Below, in pieces: positions 17,546 to 24,843 of a stretch of 49,619 nucleotides of DNA. Positions within the stretch are counted from its first letter, which is position 1; every line of letters begins with the position of its first letter. Below the pieces are notes generated by a model. It did not search any database and was not told where the DNA came from. It saw nothing but the letters and a program-made list of their open reading frames with translations. Made by a program: the position numbers and the translations under genes. The stretch is from Lachnospiraceae bacterium. Lineage in GTDB: Bacteria; Bacillota; Clostridia; Lachnospirales; Lachnospiraceae. The stretch is from NCBI GenBank assembly GCA_017436865.1, contig JAFSCH010000055.1, positions 1 through 49,619 on the forward strand, given 5' to 3'.

Positions 17546-18247
17546 ATGTCATATTGTGTAAATTGTGGTGTAGAATTAGATGCCACGTTAAAAAAATGTC
17601 CGTTATGTGAGACGATAGTTTATCATCCTGGAAAAATGGAAGTGAATACACAGGAAACTTTTCCGAAAAAAAAGGGTGAGGTAGAAACGGTTAGTAAGAA
17701 AGAGAGTATTATCTTTGTGTCAATATTGCTATTTACAATAGCGGTGACTTGTGCGTTACTAAATATTCTTGTGTACAATCGTAATTGGTGGTCAATACCA
17801 GTCAATGGTGTATGTATTACGTTATGGGTATTTTTTATGGCTGCTATATTCTGTGAAAAAATAACGGTTTACGGAATGTTACTACTAGATGCTATTGCGA
17901 TAGGGAATTATTTGTTTATGATTTCATTGATAACAAGTTCGGATCATTGGGTAATTATGATTGGTTTACCAATTTTGGTTGTTACATTTGGATTATTAGA
18001 GCTTTCTGTGTTTCTGAGTAAAAAGCTTCCGTCATCTTTGTTGACCGGTACGTTATATTTCTTTGTAACGATTGCAGGAGTATGCATTACCGTTGAAGCA
18101 ACCATTGATAATTATTTAAGAGAAGTAATTCGTTTAGGATGGTCAGCAATTGTAGTAACGGTTTGTGCGATCATATCTGTCTTTATTATCTTAATAATGA
18201 TGATGGGAAGATTAAGAAACAGTATTAGGCGCAGATTGCACTTTTAG
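17546..18247 (+). CDS. Zinc-ribbon integral membrane protein (DUF6320-like)
   Basis: The start at 17546 follows GGGAGG at 17535-17540; the upstream GTG at 17528 has no site. The 233-residue protein opens with a zinc ribbon, CVNCGVELDATLKKCPLC (two CxxC pairs), then a short charged linker and about six hydrophobic segments ending in a basic tail (RLRNSIRRRLHF). I recall this architecture beside stand-alone condensation-fold acyltransferases in Lachnospiraceae, as here, so the two probably work together. The role is not known. Oddly, the codons for CEKITV (17852-17868) spell a perfect copy of the iteron found at the partition locus 2 kb upstream. Confidence 0.7.
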   Translation: MSYCVNCGVELDATLKKCPLCETIVYHPGKMEVNTQETFPKKKGEVETVSKKESIIFVSILLFTIAVTCALLNILVYNRNWWSIPVNGVCITLWVFFMAAIFCEKITVYGMLLLDAIAIGNYLFMISLITSSDHWVIMIGLPILVVTFGLLELSVFLSKKLPSSLLTGTLYFFVTIAGVCITVEATIDNYLREVIRLGWSAIVVTVCAIISVFIILIMMMGRLRNSIRRRLHF

Positions 18248-18355
18248 GATTGATAGATGAAAATCCTTAAATGAAAGAAAAAATACATGAACGAGAGCCT
18301 CATAGTATCTTAGGGGCATAAAAACATATGATAAATGAAAAAGAAAGGCAGGTAT

Positions 18356-19000
18356 ATGCAAATGAATGAAAACAGAGATGTAAGAAACAAATTGTTGGCA
18401 GAGAAAGTGATTAAAGGATTACAGTCTAGGAATATGGAAGGATATTTTGTGCAGACAAAAGAGGATGCATTGAAAATGGCATTAAATTTTATTCCAACGG
18501 GAGCTTCTGTTGGATGGGGAGGTTCTGCATCGATAGAAGAAATAGGACTCAAAAAAGCTGTATGTGAAGGTAATTATGTAGTTTATAATAGAGATGCATG
18601 TAAGAGCCCTGAGGAAAAAAGGGAAACAGAAATGAAAATTTTTGGATGTGATTATTTTCTTTCAAGTAGCAATGCAATCACAGAAGATGGCATTTTAGTT
18701 AATATCGATGGGAATTCAAATCGTGTTGCGGCAATAGCTTATGGTCCAAGAAATATTATTATGATTGTTGGCATGAATAAAGTGACAAAGGATGAAGAGG
18801 CGGCGATGTATAGAGCTAGAAATGAGGCAGCAACTATCAATGCACAAAGGTTTCCGATTGATACACCGTGTAAAAAGAATGGTGCTTGTGCAAATTGTAA
18901 ATCCATGGATACCATTTGTTGCCAATTTCTAACTACTAGATTTTCAAGACATAAGGGACGTATAAAAATCATTCTGGTCAATGAAAATTTAGGCTTTTAA
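18356..19000 (+). CDS. LUD-domain protein (lactate-utilisation type, DUF162)
   Basis: The start at 18356 follows AAAGGCAGG. The 214-residue protein fits the LUD family: SVGWGGSASIEEIGL (conserved gly-rich loop), NAITEDGILVNIDGNSNRVA (the strongest family block), GPRNIIMIVGMNKVTKDEEAA, and a C-terminal cysteine cluster CKKNGACANCKSMDTICC. In LutC and LutB the domain acts in lactate oxidation, but short stand-alone LUD proteins of anaerobes have no proven role. The Cys cluster may bind metal or an Fe-S cluster. It is followed 14 bp later by the TetM-like GTPase gene, which suggests co-transcription but no obvious functional link. Confidence 0.85.
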   Translation: MQMNENRDVRNKLLAEKVIKGLQSRNMEGYFVQTKEDALKMALNFIPTGASVGWGGSASIEEIGLKKAVCEGNYVVYNRDACKSPEEKRETEMKIFGCDYFLSSSNAITEDGILVNIDGNSNRVAAIAYGPRNIIMIVGMNKVTKDEEAAMYRARNEAATINAQRFPIDTPCKKNGACANCKSMDTICCQFLTTRFSRHKGRIKIILVNENLGF

Positions 19001-19014
19001 GAGGTTTGACATAA

Positions 19015-21690
19015 ATGAAAACAAGTAATATAGTAGTTGGAATTCTAGCACATACAGACTCAGGAAAAACTACACTTTCTGAGAGTTTGTTGTACTTGAA
19101 CGGTAGTATAAGAAAATATGGGCGTGTTGATCATGGTGACACATTTTTAGACACGAATCGACTGGAAAAGTCAAGAGGAATTACGATATTTTCCAAACAG
19201 GCACAGTTTAAACTTCCTGATAAAAATATAACTTTACTGGATACGCCGGGACATGTTGACTTTTCGGCAGAGATGGAGAGAGTGTTGCAGGTGTTGGATT
19301 ATGCGATATTGGTTATTAGTGGAGCGGATGGAATTCAAGGACACACACAGACTTTGTGGAAGCTACTGAAGATATATCAGATTCCAACATTTATATTTGT
19401 TAATAAAATGGATCAGAATGGAACAGATAAGTTAAATATATTAAGTGAAGTGCAGCGTAAACTTTCGGAATGTTGTATTGATTTTGGACAGGGTAAGGAA
19501 ACAGAAGTGTTTTATGAGCAAATAGCAATCTGCGATGAAAACCTGATGGAGACTTATCTGGAGAATGGGATTGTTGATATGGAAATGATCCGAGAGGCAA
19601 TTCGCGAGAGGAAAGTATTCCCATGTTATTTTGGTTCTGCATTAAAGCTAGAAGGTGTGGAAGAATTACTTATGGCAATGAATGAAGATATGCTTTGTAA
19701 GAATTACCCAGAAGAATTTGGTGCAAGAGTTTTTAAGATTGTACGTGATGAGCAGGATAACAGACTTTCGTATATGAAGATTACTGGTGGAAAAATGAAG
19801 GTTAAGGAGCTTTTGACGAATGTAAAAGAAGGTCAAAAGGGAAATGAGAAGGGGTGGAATGAAAAAATAGATCAGATAAGGATTTACTCGGGCAGTCAAT
19901 ACAAACTTACTGACGAGGTAGAGGCTGGAATGGTATGTGCAGTAACTGGCTTATCTAGTACGTTTTGTGGAGAAGGGTTAGGGATTGAAAAAGAACCTGA
20001 AGTGCCAGTGTTAGAACCGGTGCTGACTTACAGAGTCAAAACACCAGCAGAGACGAATATTCATACGCTATATATTCAATTGTGTCAATTAGAGGAAGAA
20101 GAGCCGGAGTTACATATTGTATGGGATGAGGATTCGAAAGAAATTCATGCACAGGTTATGGGTGAGGTGCAGATAGAGATTTTAAAAAGTCTGATACAGG
20201 AAAGGTTTCATGTAGATGTGGAATTTGATTCTGGTAGTATTGTTTATAAAGAGACAATAGAAGAACCAGTGATAGGAATAGGCCACTTTGAACCTTTACG
20301 TCATTATGCAGAAGTTCATCTTATGTTGGAGCCGTTAGATAGAGGAAGTGGTCTTGAATTTGTAACGGATTGTAGTGAAGACATACTTGATCGAAATTGG
20401 CAAAGATTGATTTTGACTCATTTAGAGGAGAAGAAGCACAAGGGAGTACTTACTGGTTCAGAAATTACGGATATGAGAATTACTTTAGTAGCTGGAAGGG
20501 CACATTTAAAACACACAGAAGGAGGCGATTTCAGACAGGCTACTTATCGCGCGGTTCGTCAGGGATTAAAGGCAGTAAAGTCGAAATTGTTAGAACCTGT
20601 GTATGAATATCGTTTAGAGGTTCCTCAGGAAATGGTGGGAAGAGCTATGACGGATATACAGAGAATGTGTGGAAACTTTGATGCTCCAATCATAGAAGAT
20701 AATATGGCGGTTCTTATAGGAACGGCTCCTGTGGTTACCATGCAGAATTATCAACGAGAGGTAATTTCATATACAAGAGGACATGGTAAATTATTTTGTG
20801 CATTAAAGGGATACGAGTTATGTCACAATGAAGATGAAGTAATTGCAGAGAAGGGATATGACTCTGAAAGTGATGTGGACAATCCGACAGGCTCTGTATT
20901 CTGTTCGCATGGGGCAGGGTTTGTAGTTCCATGGAATGAAGTTCCTTCTTATGCTCATGTAGAATATGGAAGAGGTAAAGAGGAAAAGGTGGAAGAAGAA
21001 CCGATTACGCCAATAAAGGAAAGAAAAGCATATTTAGAAGGTGTGATTGGACAAGAGGAAATAGAAGAAATTTTTGCTAGAACATTTGGTAATATTAAAA
21101 AAGAGAGAACTGGATGGAAACGAACCATAACAGCACCTTCGCAGGATGAATATAAGGGAAGTAGTACATATAGTACAAACAAAAAGCTTCAGGAATATTT
21201 ATTGGTAGATGGCTATAATATTATCTTTGCGTGGGAAGAGCTTAATGAATTAGCAAAGGTAAATATTGATAGTGCAAGAGACAAACTGATGGATATTATG
21301 TGTAATTATCAAGGCTATAAAAAATGTGAACTTATTCTTGTATTTGATGCCTATAAGGTTGCTGGAGGAAAAGGAGAAATCTTTGACTATCATAATATTC
21401 ATGTAGTTTATACAAGAGAGGCAGAAACGGCGGATCAATATATTGAGAAATTTACACATGAAAATGGAAAAAAGTATGATATTACAGTAGCGACATCTGA
21501 TAGATTAGAACAGATGATTATATGGGGAGCTGGTGCAAAACGAATGTCTGCATCAGGTCTTTTAGAAGAGGTCGAAGGAATCAAACAGGAAATCAGTGAA
21601 CATTTGGCACAAAAGACGATATCAGAGAAAAATTATTTATTTGATCAGTTAAAGGATAAAAAGAAGAATCTGATAAATGAGCTTTACTAA
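19015..21690 (+). CDS. TetM/EF-G-like ribosomal GTPase fused to a NYN (YacP-like) nuclease domain
   Basis: This is 891 residues, compared with about 640 for Tet(M). The N-terminal part is a ribosome-protection or EF-G-type translational GTPase: G1 AHTDSGKTT at 12-20, SRGIT switch I, DTPGH, NKMDQ, then beta-barrel, domain III and domain IV/V-like regions (GVLTGSEITDMRITLVAGRA, then SYTRGHGKLFCALKGYE). From about residue 728, LLVDGYNIIFAWEEL begins a NYN/PIN-like domain with conserved acidic positions (D732, then VFDAY, ADQYIE, VATSDR), related to YacP/Rae1, an A-site mRNA endonuclease in Bacillus. The fusion suggests ribosome binding coupled to RNA cleavage. Whether it gives tetracycline resistance is uncertain; the domain order recurs in Lachnospiraceae as far as I recall. 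Confidence 0.88.
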   Translation: MKTSNIVVGILAHTDSGKTTLSESLLYLNGSIRKYGRVDHGDTFLDTNRLEKSRGITIFSKQAQFKLPDKNITLLDTPGHVDFSAEMERVLQVLDYAILVISGADGIQGHTQTLWKLLKIYQIPTFIFVNKMDQNGTDKLNILSEVQRKLSECCIDFGQGKETEVFYEQIAICDENLMETYLENGIVDMEMIREAIRERKVFPCYFGSALKLEGVEELLMAMNEDMLCKNYPEEFGARVFKIVRDEQDNRLSYMKITGGKMKVKELLTNVKEGQKGNEKGWNEKIDQIRIYSGSQYKLTDEVEAGMVCAVTGLSSTFCGEGLGIEKEPEVPVLEPVLTYRVKTPAETNIHTLYIQLCQLEEEEPELHIVWDEDSKEIHAQVMGEVQIEILKSLIQERFHVDVEFDSGSIVYKETIEEPVIGIGHFEPLRHYAEVHLMLEPLDRGSGLEFVTDCSEDILDRNWQRLILTHLEEKKHKGVLTGSEITDMRITLVAGRAHLKHTEGGDFRQATYRAVRQGLKAVKSKLLEPVYEYRLEVPQEMVGRAMTDIQRMCGNFDAPIIEDNMAVLIGTAPVVTMQNYQREVISYTRGHGKLFCALKGYELCHNEDEVIAEKGYDSESDVDNPTGSVFCSHGAGFVVPWNEVPSYAHVEYGRGKEEKVEEEPITPIKERKAYLEGVIGQEEIEEIFARTFGNIKKERTGWKRTITAPSQDEYKGSSTYSTNKKLQEYLLVDGYNIIFAWEELNELAKVNIDSARDKLMDIMCNYQGYKKCELILVFDAYKVAGGKGEIFDYHNIHVVYTREAETADQYIEKFTHENGKKYDITVATSDRLEQMIIWGAGAKRMSASGLLEEVEGIKQEISEHLAQKTISEKNYLFDQLKDKKKNLINELY

Positions 21691-21710
21691 GAGGAATAGT
21701 TTATAATAGA

Positions 21711-21744
21711 AAAGGAGTAGCATGACGATTTATGCGGCTCCTTT
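21711..21744. terminator. Bidirectional intrinsic terminator
   Basis: AAAGGAGTAGCAT (21711-21723) pairs with ATGCGGCTCCTTT (21732-21744) except for a two-base bulge. It lies between the convergent TetM-NYN and DtxR-family genes. Confidence 0.75.
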
Positions 21745-21756
21745 CCTTATTATAGA

Positions 21757-22119
21757 CTATGAATTAACATAGTTTTTGATTGCATCATAACTTTCTTTGC
21801 TTAAGATATGTTCCATTTTACAAGCATCCTCAGAGGCTGTTTGTTCAGGGACACCAAGTTTGGTGAGCCACGATGACAAAAATTCATGTCTTTCATAAAT
21901 CATTTCGGCAATTTCTTTTCCAGAATCGGTTAGATAGATAAAACCTGCATCTGTTACAGTAATATGATTCTTTTCACGAAGATTCTTCATGGCAATGCTG
22001 ACACTGGATTTCTTAAAGCCAAGTTCATTTGCAATGTCAACAGAACGAACAACAGGAAGCTTTTTGCTTAATCTTAATATGGTTTCTAAATAATTTTCAG
22101 CTGATTCATTAACATTCAT
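21757..22119 (-). CDS. DtxR/MntR-family metal-dependent repressor
   Basis: The start at 22119 (MNVNESAENYLETILRLSKK) follows AAAGGAG; 22167 has no site. The 120-residue protein has the DtxR winged helix (VRSVDIANELGFKKSSVSIAM KNL) and the helical dimerisation and metal-binding region HEFLSSWLTKLGVP, then SEDACKMEHILS. The CxxEH block is the metal anchor of iron-type DtxR/IdeR proteins, while MntR has HxxEH, so iron sensing is favoured. It has no C-terminal SH3 domain, as usual in short Firmicute members. FeoAB lies 10 kb away and a Mn-type riboswitch 2.5 kb away; no direct link can be shown. Confidence 0.85.
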   Translation of the reverse strand: MNVNESAENYLETILRLSKKLPVVRSVDIANELGFKKSSVSIAMKNLREKNHITVTDAGFIYLTDSGKEIAEMIYERHEFLSSWLTKLGVPEQTASEDACKMEHILSKESYDAIKNYVNS

Positions 22120-22346
22120 GTATAAATTCTCCTTTAAAAAGCCCCTAATTTTTCTACAGTATAGCATGAAATGGAAGAAGTTTCAATGTGTGAAAAAATG
22201 AAACATATTGTTTGATTAACAAATGTAGATATGATAGAAAAAAACATACTGAATAAATATATGTATACAGTAAAAAAGATAGAGATATATTTGGTAATGT
22301 GTTAAGATAATAAGAAATATAGCGTCTTAATAAAAGGAGTCAAACT

Positions 22347-24548
22347 ATGAATATAATGATAAGTGCAATTTTATATACAATTGGGATATTGACGCTGATT
22401 ACAGGATTTGGCATTTATAGGCGAGATCACGATTATATTTATAAAAAACAGAATTTTTTATATTGTTTTGCTGCTTTTTTTAGTTCAATATGGAGTTTTG
22501 GATATGCGATGATTTGGATACAGACGAATCCAGAAATAGCTAGAAAATGGCGTGCATTTGGTATGGTTGGAGTTTTTCTGCTGTTTATATTTTTGACGGA
22601 GTTTTTTATTCGATGGTTGGATGAGGCAAAGTATATTAAGATTTATGTCAAGATTATTGCCGCTTTCGGTGTTTTTTTATGGCCGTTTGTTGTAGGCGAA
22701 GAAAGCGTTACTTTTTATGCGCATGATAAAATTGGTATGACATATCAATTTTCGCAGAATATATGGAACACTTTATATAATATTTATGCAGTAGTTGTTG
22801 GAGTTAATCTTTTTATTATTTGTTTGTGCATATTAAAACAAACAAATAGAAAAAAACTTCAGGTTATTATAAAGCGATTGATAAAATGTATTATTGTAGT
22901 TATGCTTGGTATGGTATTTGATACTCTTCTTCCTGTCTTTGGTTATGATGCATTGCCTGGAAGTACGTTAACACAGGGTATTGGTGTTATCTTAGTGGCT
23001 GGAGTATTGGATTTTCAAAGGAAATCGGAAATAACAATAGAAAACATATCACAATTTGTTTATTCTTCTATAGATACACCTGTTATTATTTATGATAGTA
23101 AAGGGAAATTTCGAATTGCGAATAGCGGAGCGATGGATTTTTTTGCAGAATATGGAAAAGATATTGAGAACAGGTTATTTAGTGAGTTGTTTGCAGTTGA
23201 AAAAACATGCTTTGATTTTGAGGAGAATAAAAAAGAAGAAGAAGCAGAATGTATATTAAATAATAGATATTGTCATATTGAAATTAGTAAAATTTTTGAT
23301 GAATATCGAGATATTACAGGATATATTGTAGTTTTGAATGATCTTACAGAGAAGAGAGATATTATACAAAAATTACAGATTTCGGAGCATGAAGCAGAGA
23401 GGGCTAATCATGCAAAAACAGAATTTTTGGCAAGAATGAGTCATGAAATCAGAACTCCGATTAATGGAGTGATCGGAATGAATGAGATGATATTGCAAAA
23501 GAGTGAAGATGAAAAAATTACAGAATATGCAAAGTTAGTGAAAGTATCAGCGAATAATCTGATGAATTTGATTAATGATATTCTGGATATATCTAAGATT
23601 GAAGCAAACAGAGTAGTGATTGAAAATTCTGATTATAAGTTAAAAAAGCTTTTAAAGGAATTAGCAATTTTAGGAAATGTAAGGGCGCAAGAAAAGGGAA
23701 TTCGCTTTGAAATGGAAATTAAGGGAAATATCCCTGAAATATTACATGGAGATGATAAAAAGCTTAGGCAGATAGCTATAAATTTGATTGGAAATGCAGT
23801 GAAATATACAAAAGTAGGAGAGGTAAAGGTTGCTATTGAAGGCTTTTGGGAAAAGGAAAAATATTTTGTAAGAATAAGCGTTCAAGATACAGGAATTGGT
23901 ATTAGAGAGGAGCATATAGAAAAGATATTTGATGCTTTTGCAAGAGTAGATTCCAAGATGAATGAAGGAATACAGGGAACTGGATTAGGACTTTCTATTG
24001 TAAAGAGTCTTGTTGAGATTATGGAAGGTGAAATACATGTTCGTAGTGAATATGGAAAGGGATCTAATTTTGAAGTTGTGATTCCTCAAAGACCAGTAAG
24101 TGAGAAAACGTTTAATCATGTAGAAATAGAAAGTATAGAAGATGCAGGAGATACAGTGCATGAAATTTCTTTGAAAATTCCCGGAAAGAAGATTTTGGTG
24201 GTAGATGATAATGAAATTAATCGTTTTGTTGCAACAGAGTTGCTTGCATATACAGAGGCGGAAATTGATAAAGCGGAAAGTGGCAAGGAATGTCTAAAGC
24301 TTGTAGCAAAGAATTGTTATGATTTTATTCTGTTAGATCATATTATGCCGGAAATGGATGGTATTCAAACGTTACAGGAATTAAGGAAGATGACAGATAA
24401 TAACAGTAAAGATGCTAAGATTATTGTATTGACAGCAAATGCGATACAGGGGGCAAAGGAAGATTACTTAAGCAAAGGATTTGATGATTATTTGTCAAAA
24501 CCGATTGATATGGCAGATGTTGAGAAGGTTCTAGGACGATATTGTTAA
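22347..24548 (+). CDS. Hybrid sensor histidine kinase with receiver domain
   Basis: This 733-residue protein has about seven N-terminal membrane segments (residues 3-225), a PAS-like segment (250-340), then HisKA with H366 in MSHEIRTPINGVIGMNEM, and a HATPase domain with N (NLIGNAVKYT), G1 (DTGIGIREE) and G2 (GTGLGLSIVKS) boxes. The C-terminal receiver starts at KILVVDDNEINRF, with acidic pocket D620/D621, and the phospho-acceptor is D664 in ILLDHIMPEMDG. It ends at YLSKPIDMADVEKVLGRYC without an HPt domain, so an external HPt or response regulator must finish the relay. It is monocistronic by spacing. The same architecture is found broken at 1890-3783. Confidence 0.9.
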   Translation: MNIMISAILYTIGILTLITGFGIYRRDHDYIYKKQNFLYCFAAFFSSIWSFGYAMIWIQTNPEIARKWRAFGMVGVFLLFIFLTEFFIRWLDEAKYIKIYVKIIAAFGVFLWPFVVGEESVTFYAHDKIGMTYQFSQNIWNTLYNIYAVVVGVNLFIICLCILKQTNRKKLQVIIKRLIKCIIVVMLGMVFDTLLPVFGYDALPGSTLTQGIGVILVAGVLDFQRKSEITIENISQFVYSSIDTPVIIYDSKGKFRIANSGAMDFFAEYGKDIENRLFSELFAVEKTCFDFEENKKEEEAECILNNRYCHIEISKIFDEYRDITGYIVVLNDLTEKRDIIQKLQISEHEAERANHAKTEFLARMSHEIRTPINGVIGMNEMILQKSEDEKITEYAKLVKVSANNLMNLINDILDISKIEANRVVIENSDYKLKKLLKELAILGNVRAQEKGIRFEMEIKGNIPEILHGDDKKLRQIAINLIGNAVKYTKVGEVKVAIEGFWEKEKYFVRISVQDTGIGIREEHIEKIFDAFARVDSKMNEGIQGTGLGLSIVKSLVEIMEGEIHVRSEYGKGSNFEVVIPQRPVSEKTFNHVEIESIEDAGDTVHEISLKIPGKKILVVDDNEINRFVATELLAYTEAEIDKAESGKECLKLVAKNCYDFILLDHIMPEMDGIQTLQELRKMTDNNSKDAKIIVLTANAIQGAKEDYLSKGFDDYLSKPIDMADVEKVLGRYC

Positions 24549-24625
24549 AAAACAGGAATGTAAAAAATAAAAAAATTTGTTTTATTATTGACGAAATAAA
24601 CACCGTCATGCTATTATCCTATTAA

Positions 24626-24755
24626 TATTAGGGAGTAGTTCACATCTAATGTGTTAGGTGTTGTACTTTTCGTCATCACGTTGTCAGCAGGACATATATA
24701 TATTTCTGACTGATAACCGGACAGTACATTGAAATAGGAACGAGACTTTTATTGT
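24626..24755 (+). ncRNA. yybP-ykoY-type manganese riboswitch
   Basis: The leader between the kinase and the P-type ATPase contains the family landmarks: GGGAGTAG at 24631-24638, CGTCATCACG at 24671-24680, a CTGACTGATAACCGGACAG hairpin region, and GAAATAGGAACGAGAC before the terminator. The 3' conserved strand is shared with the left arm of the following terminator, so metal binding would prevent termination and switch the pump on. The family is known to sense Mn2+ and to lie upstream of cation ATPases. Recognised by pattern, without a covariance-model search. Confidence 0.8.
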
Positions 24756-24786
24756 ACACAAGCCGTGCAATAGAGGTCTTTTTTGT
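24743..24786 (+). terminator. Riboswitch expression-platform terminator
   Basis: AGACTTTTATTG (about 24743-24754) pairs over 12 positions, with two G-T pairs, to CAATAGAGGTCT (24768-24779), followed by TTTTTT. It overlaps the conserved 3' end of the riboswitch and precedes the ATPase start by about 60 bp. Confidence 0.85.
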
Positions 24787-24843
24787 TTTTCAATAAAATC
24801 TCTTTTGCATGGGAAGAATAGATTAGGAAAAGGAGATTGGTGT

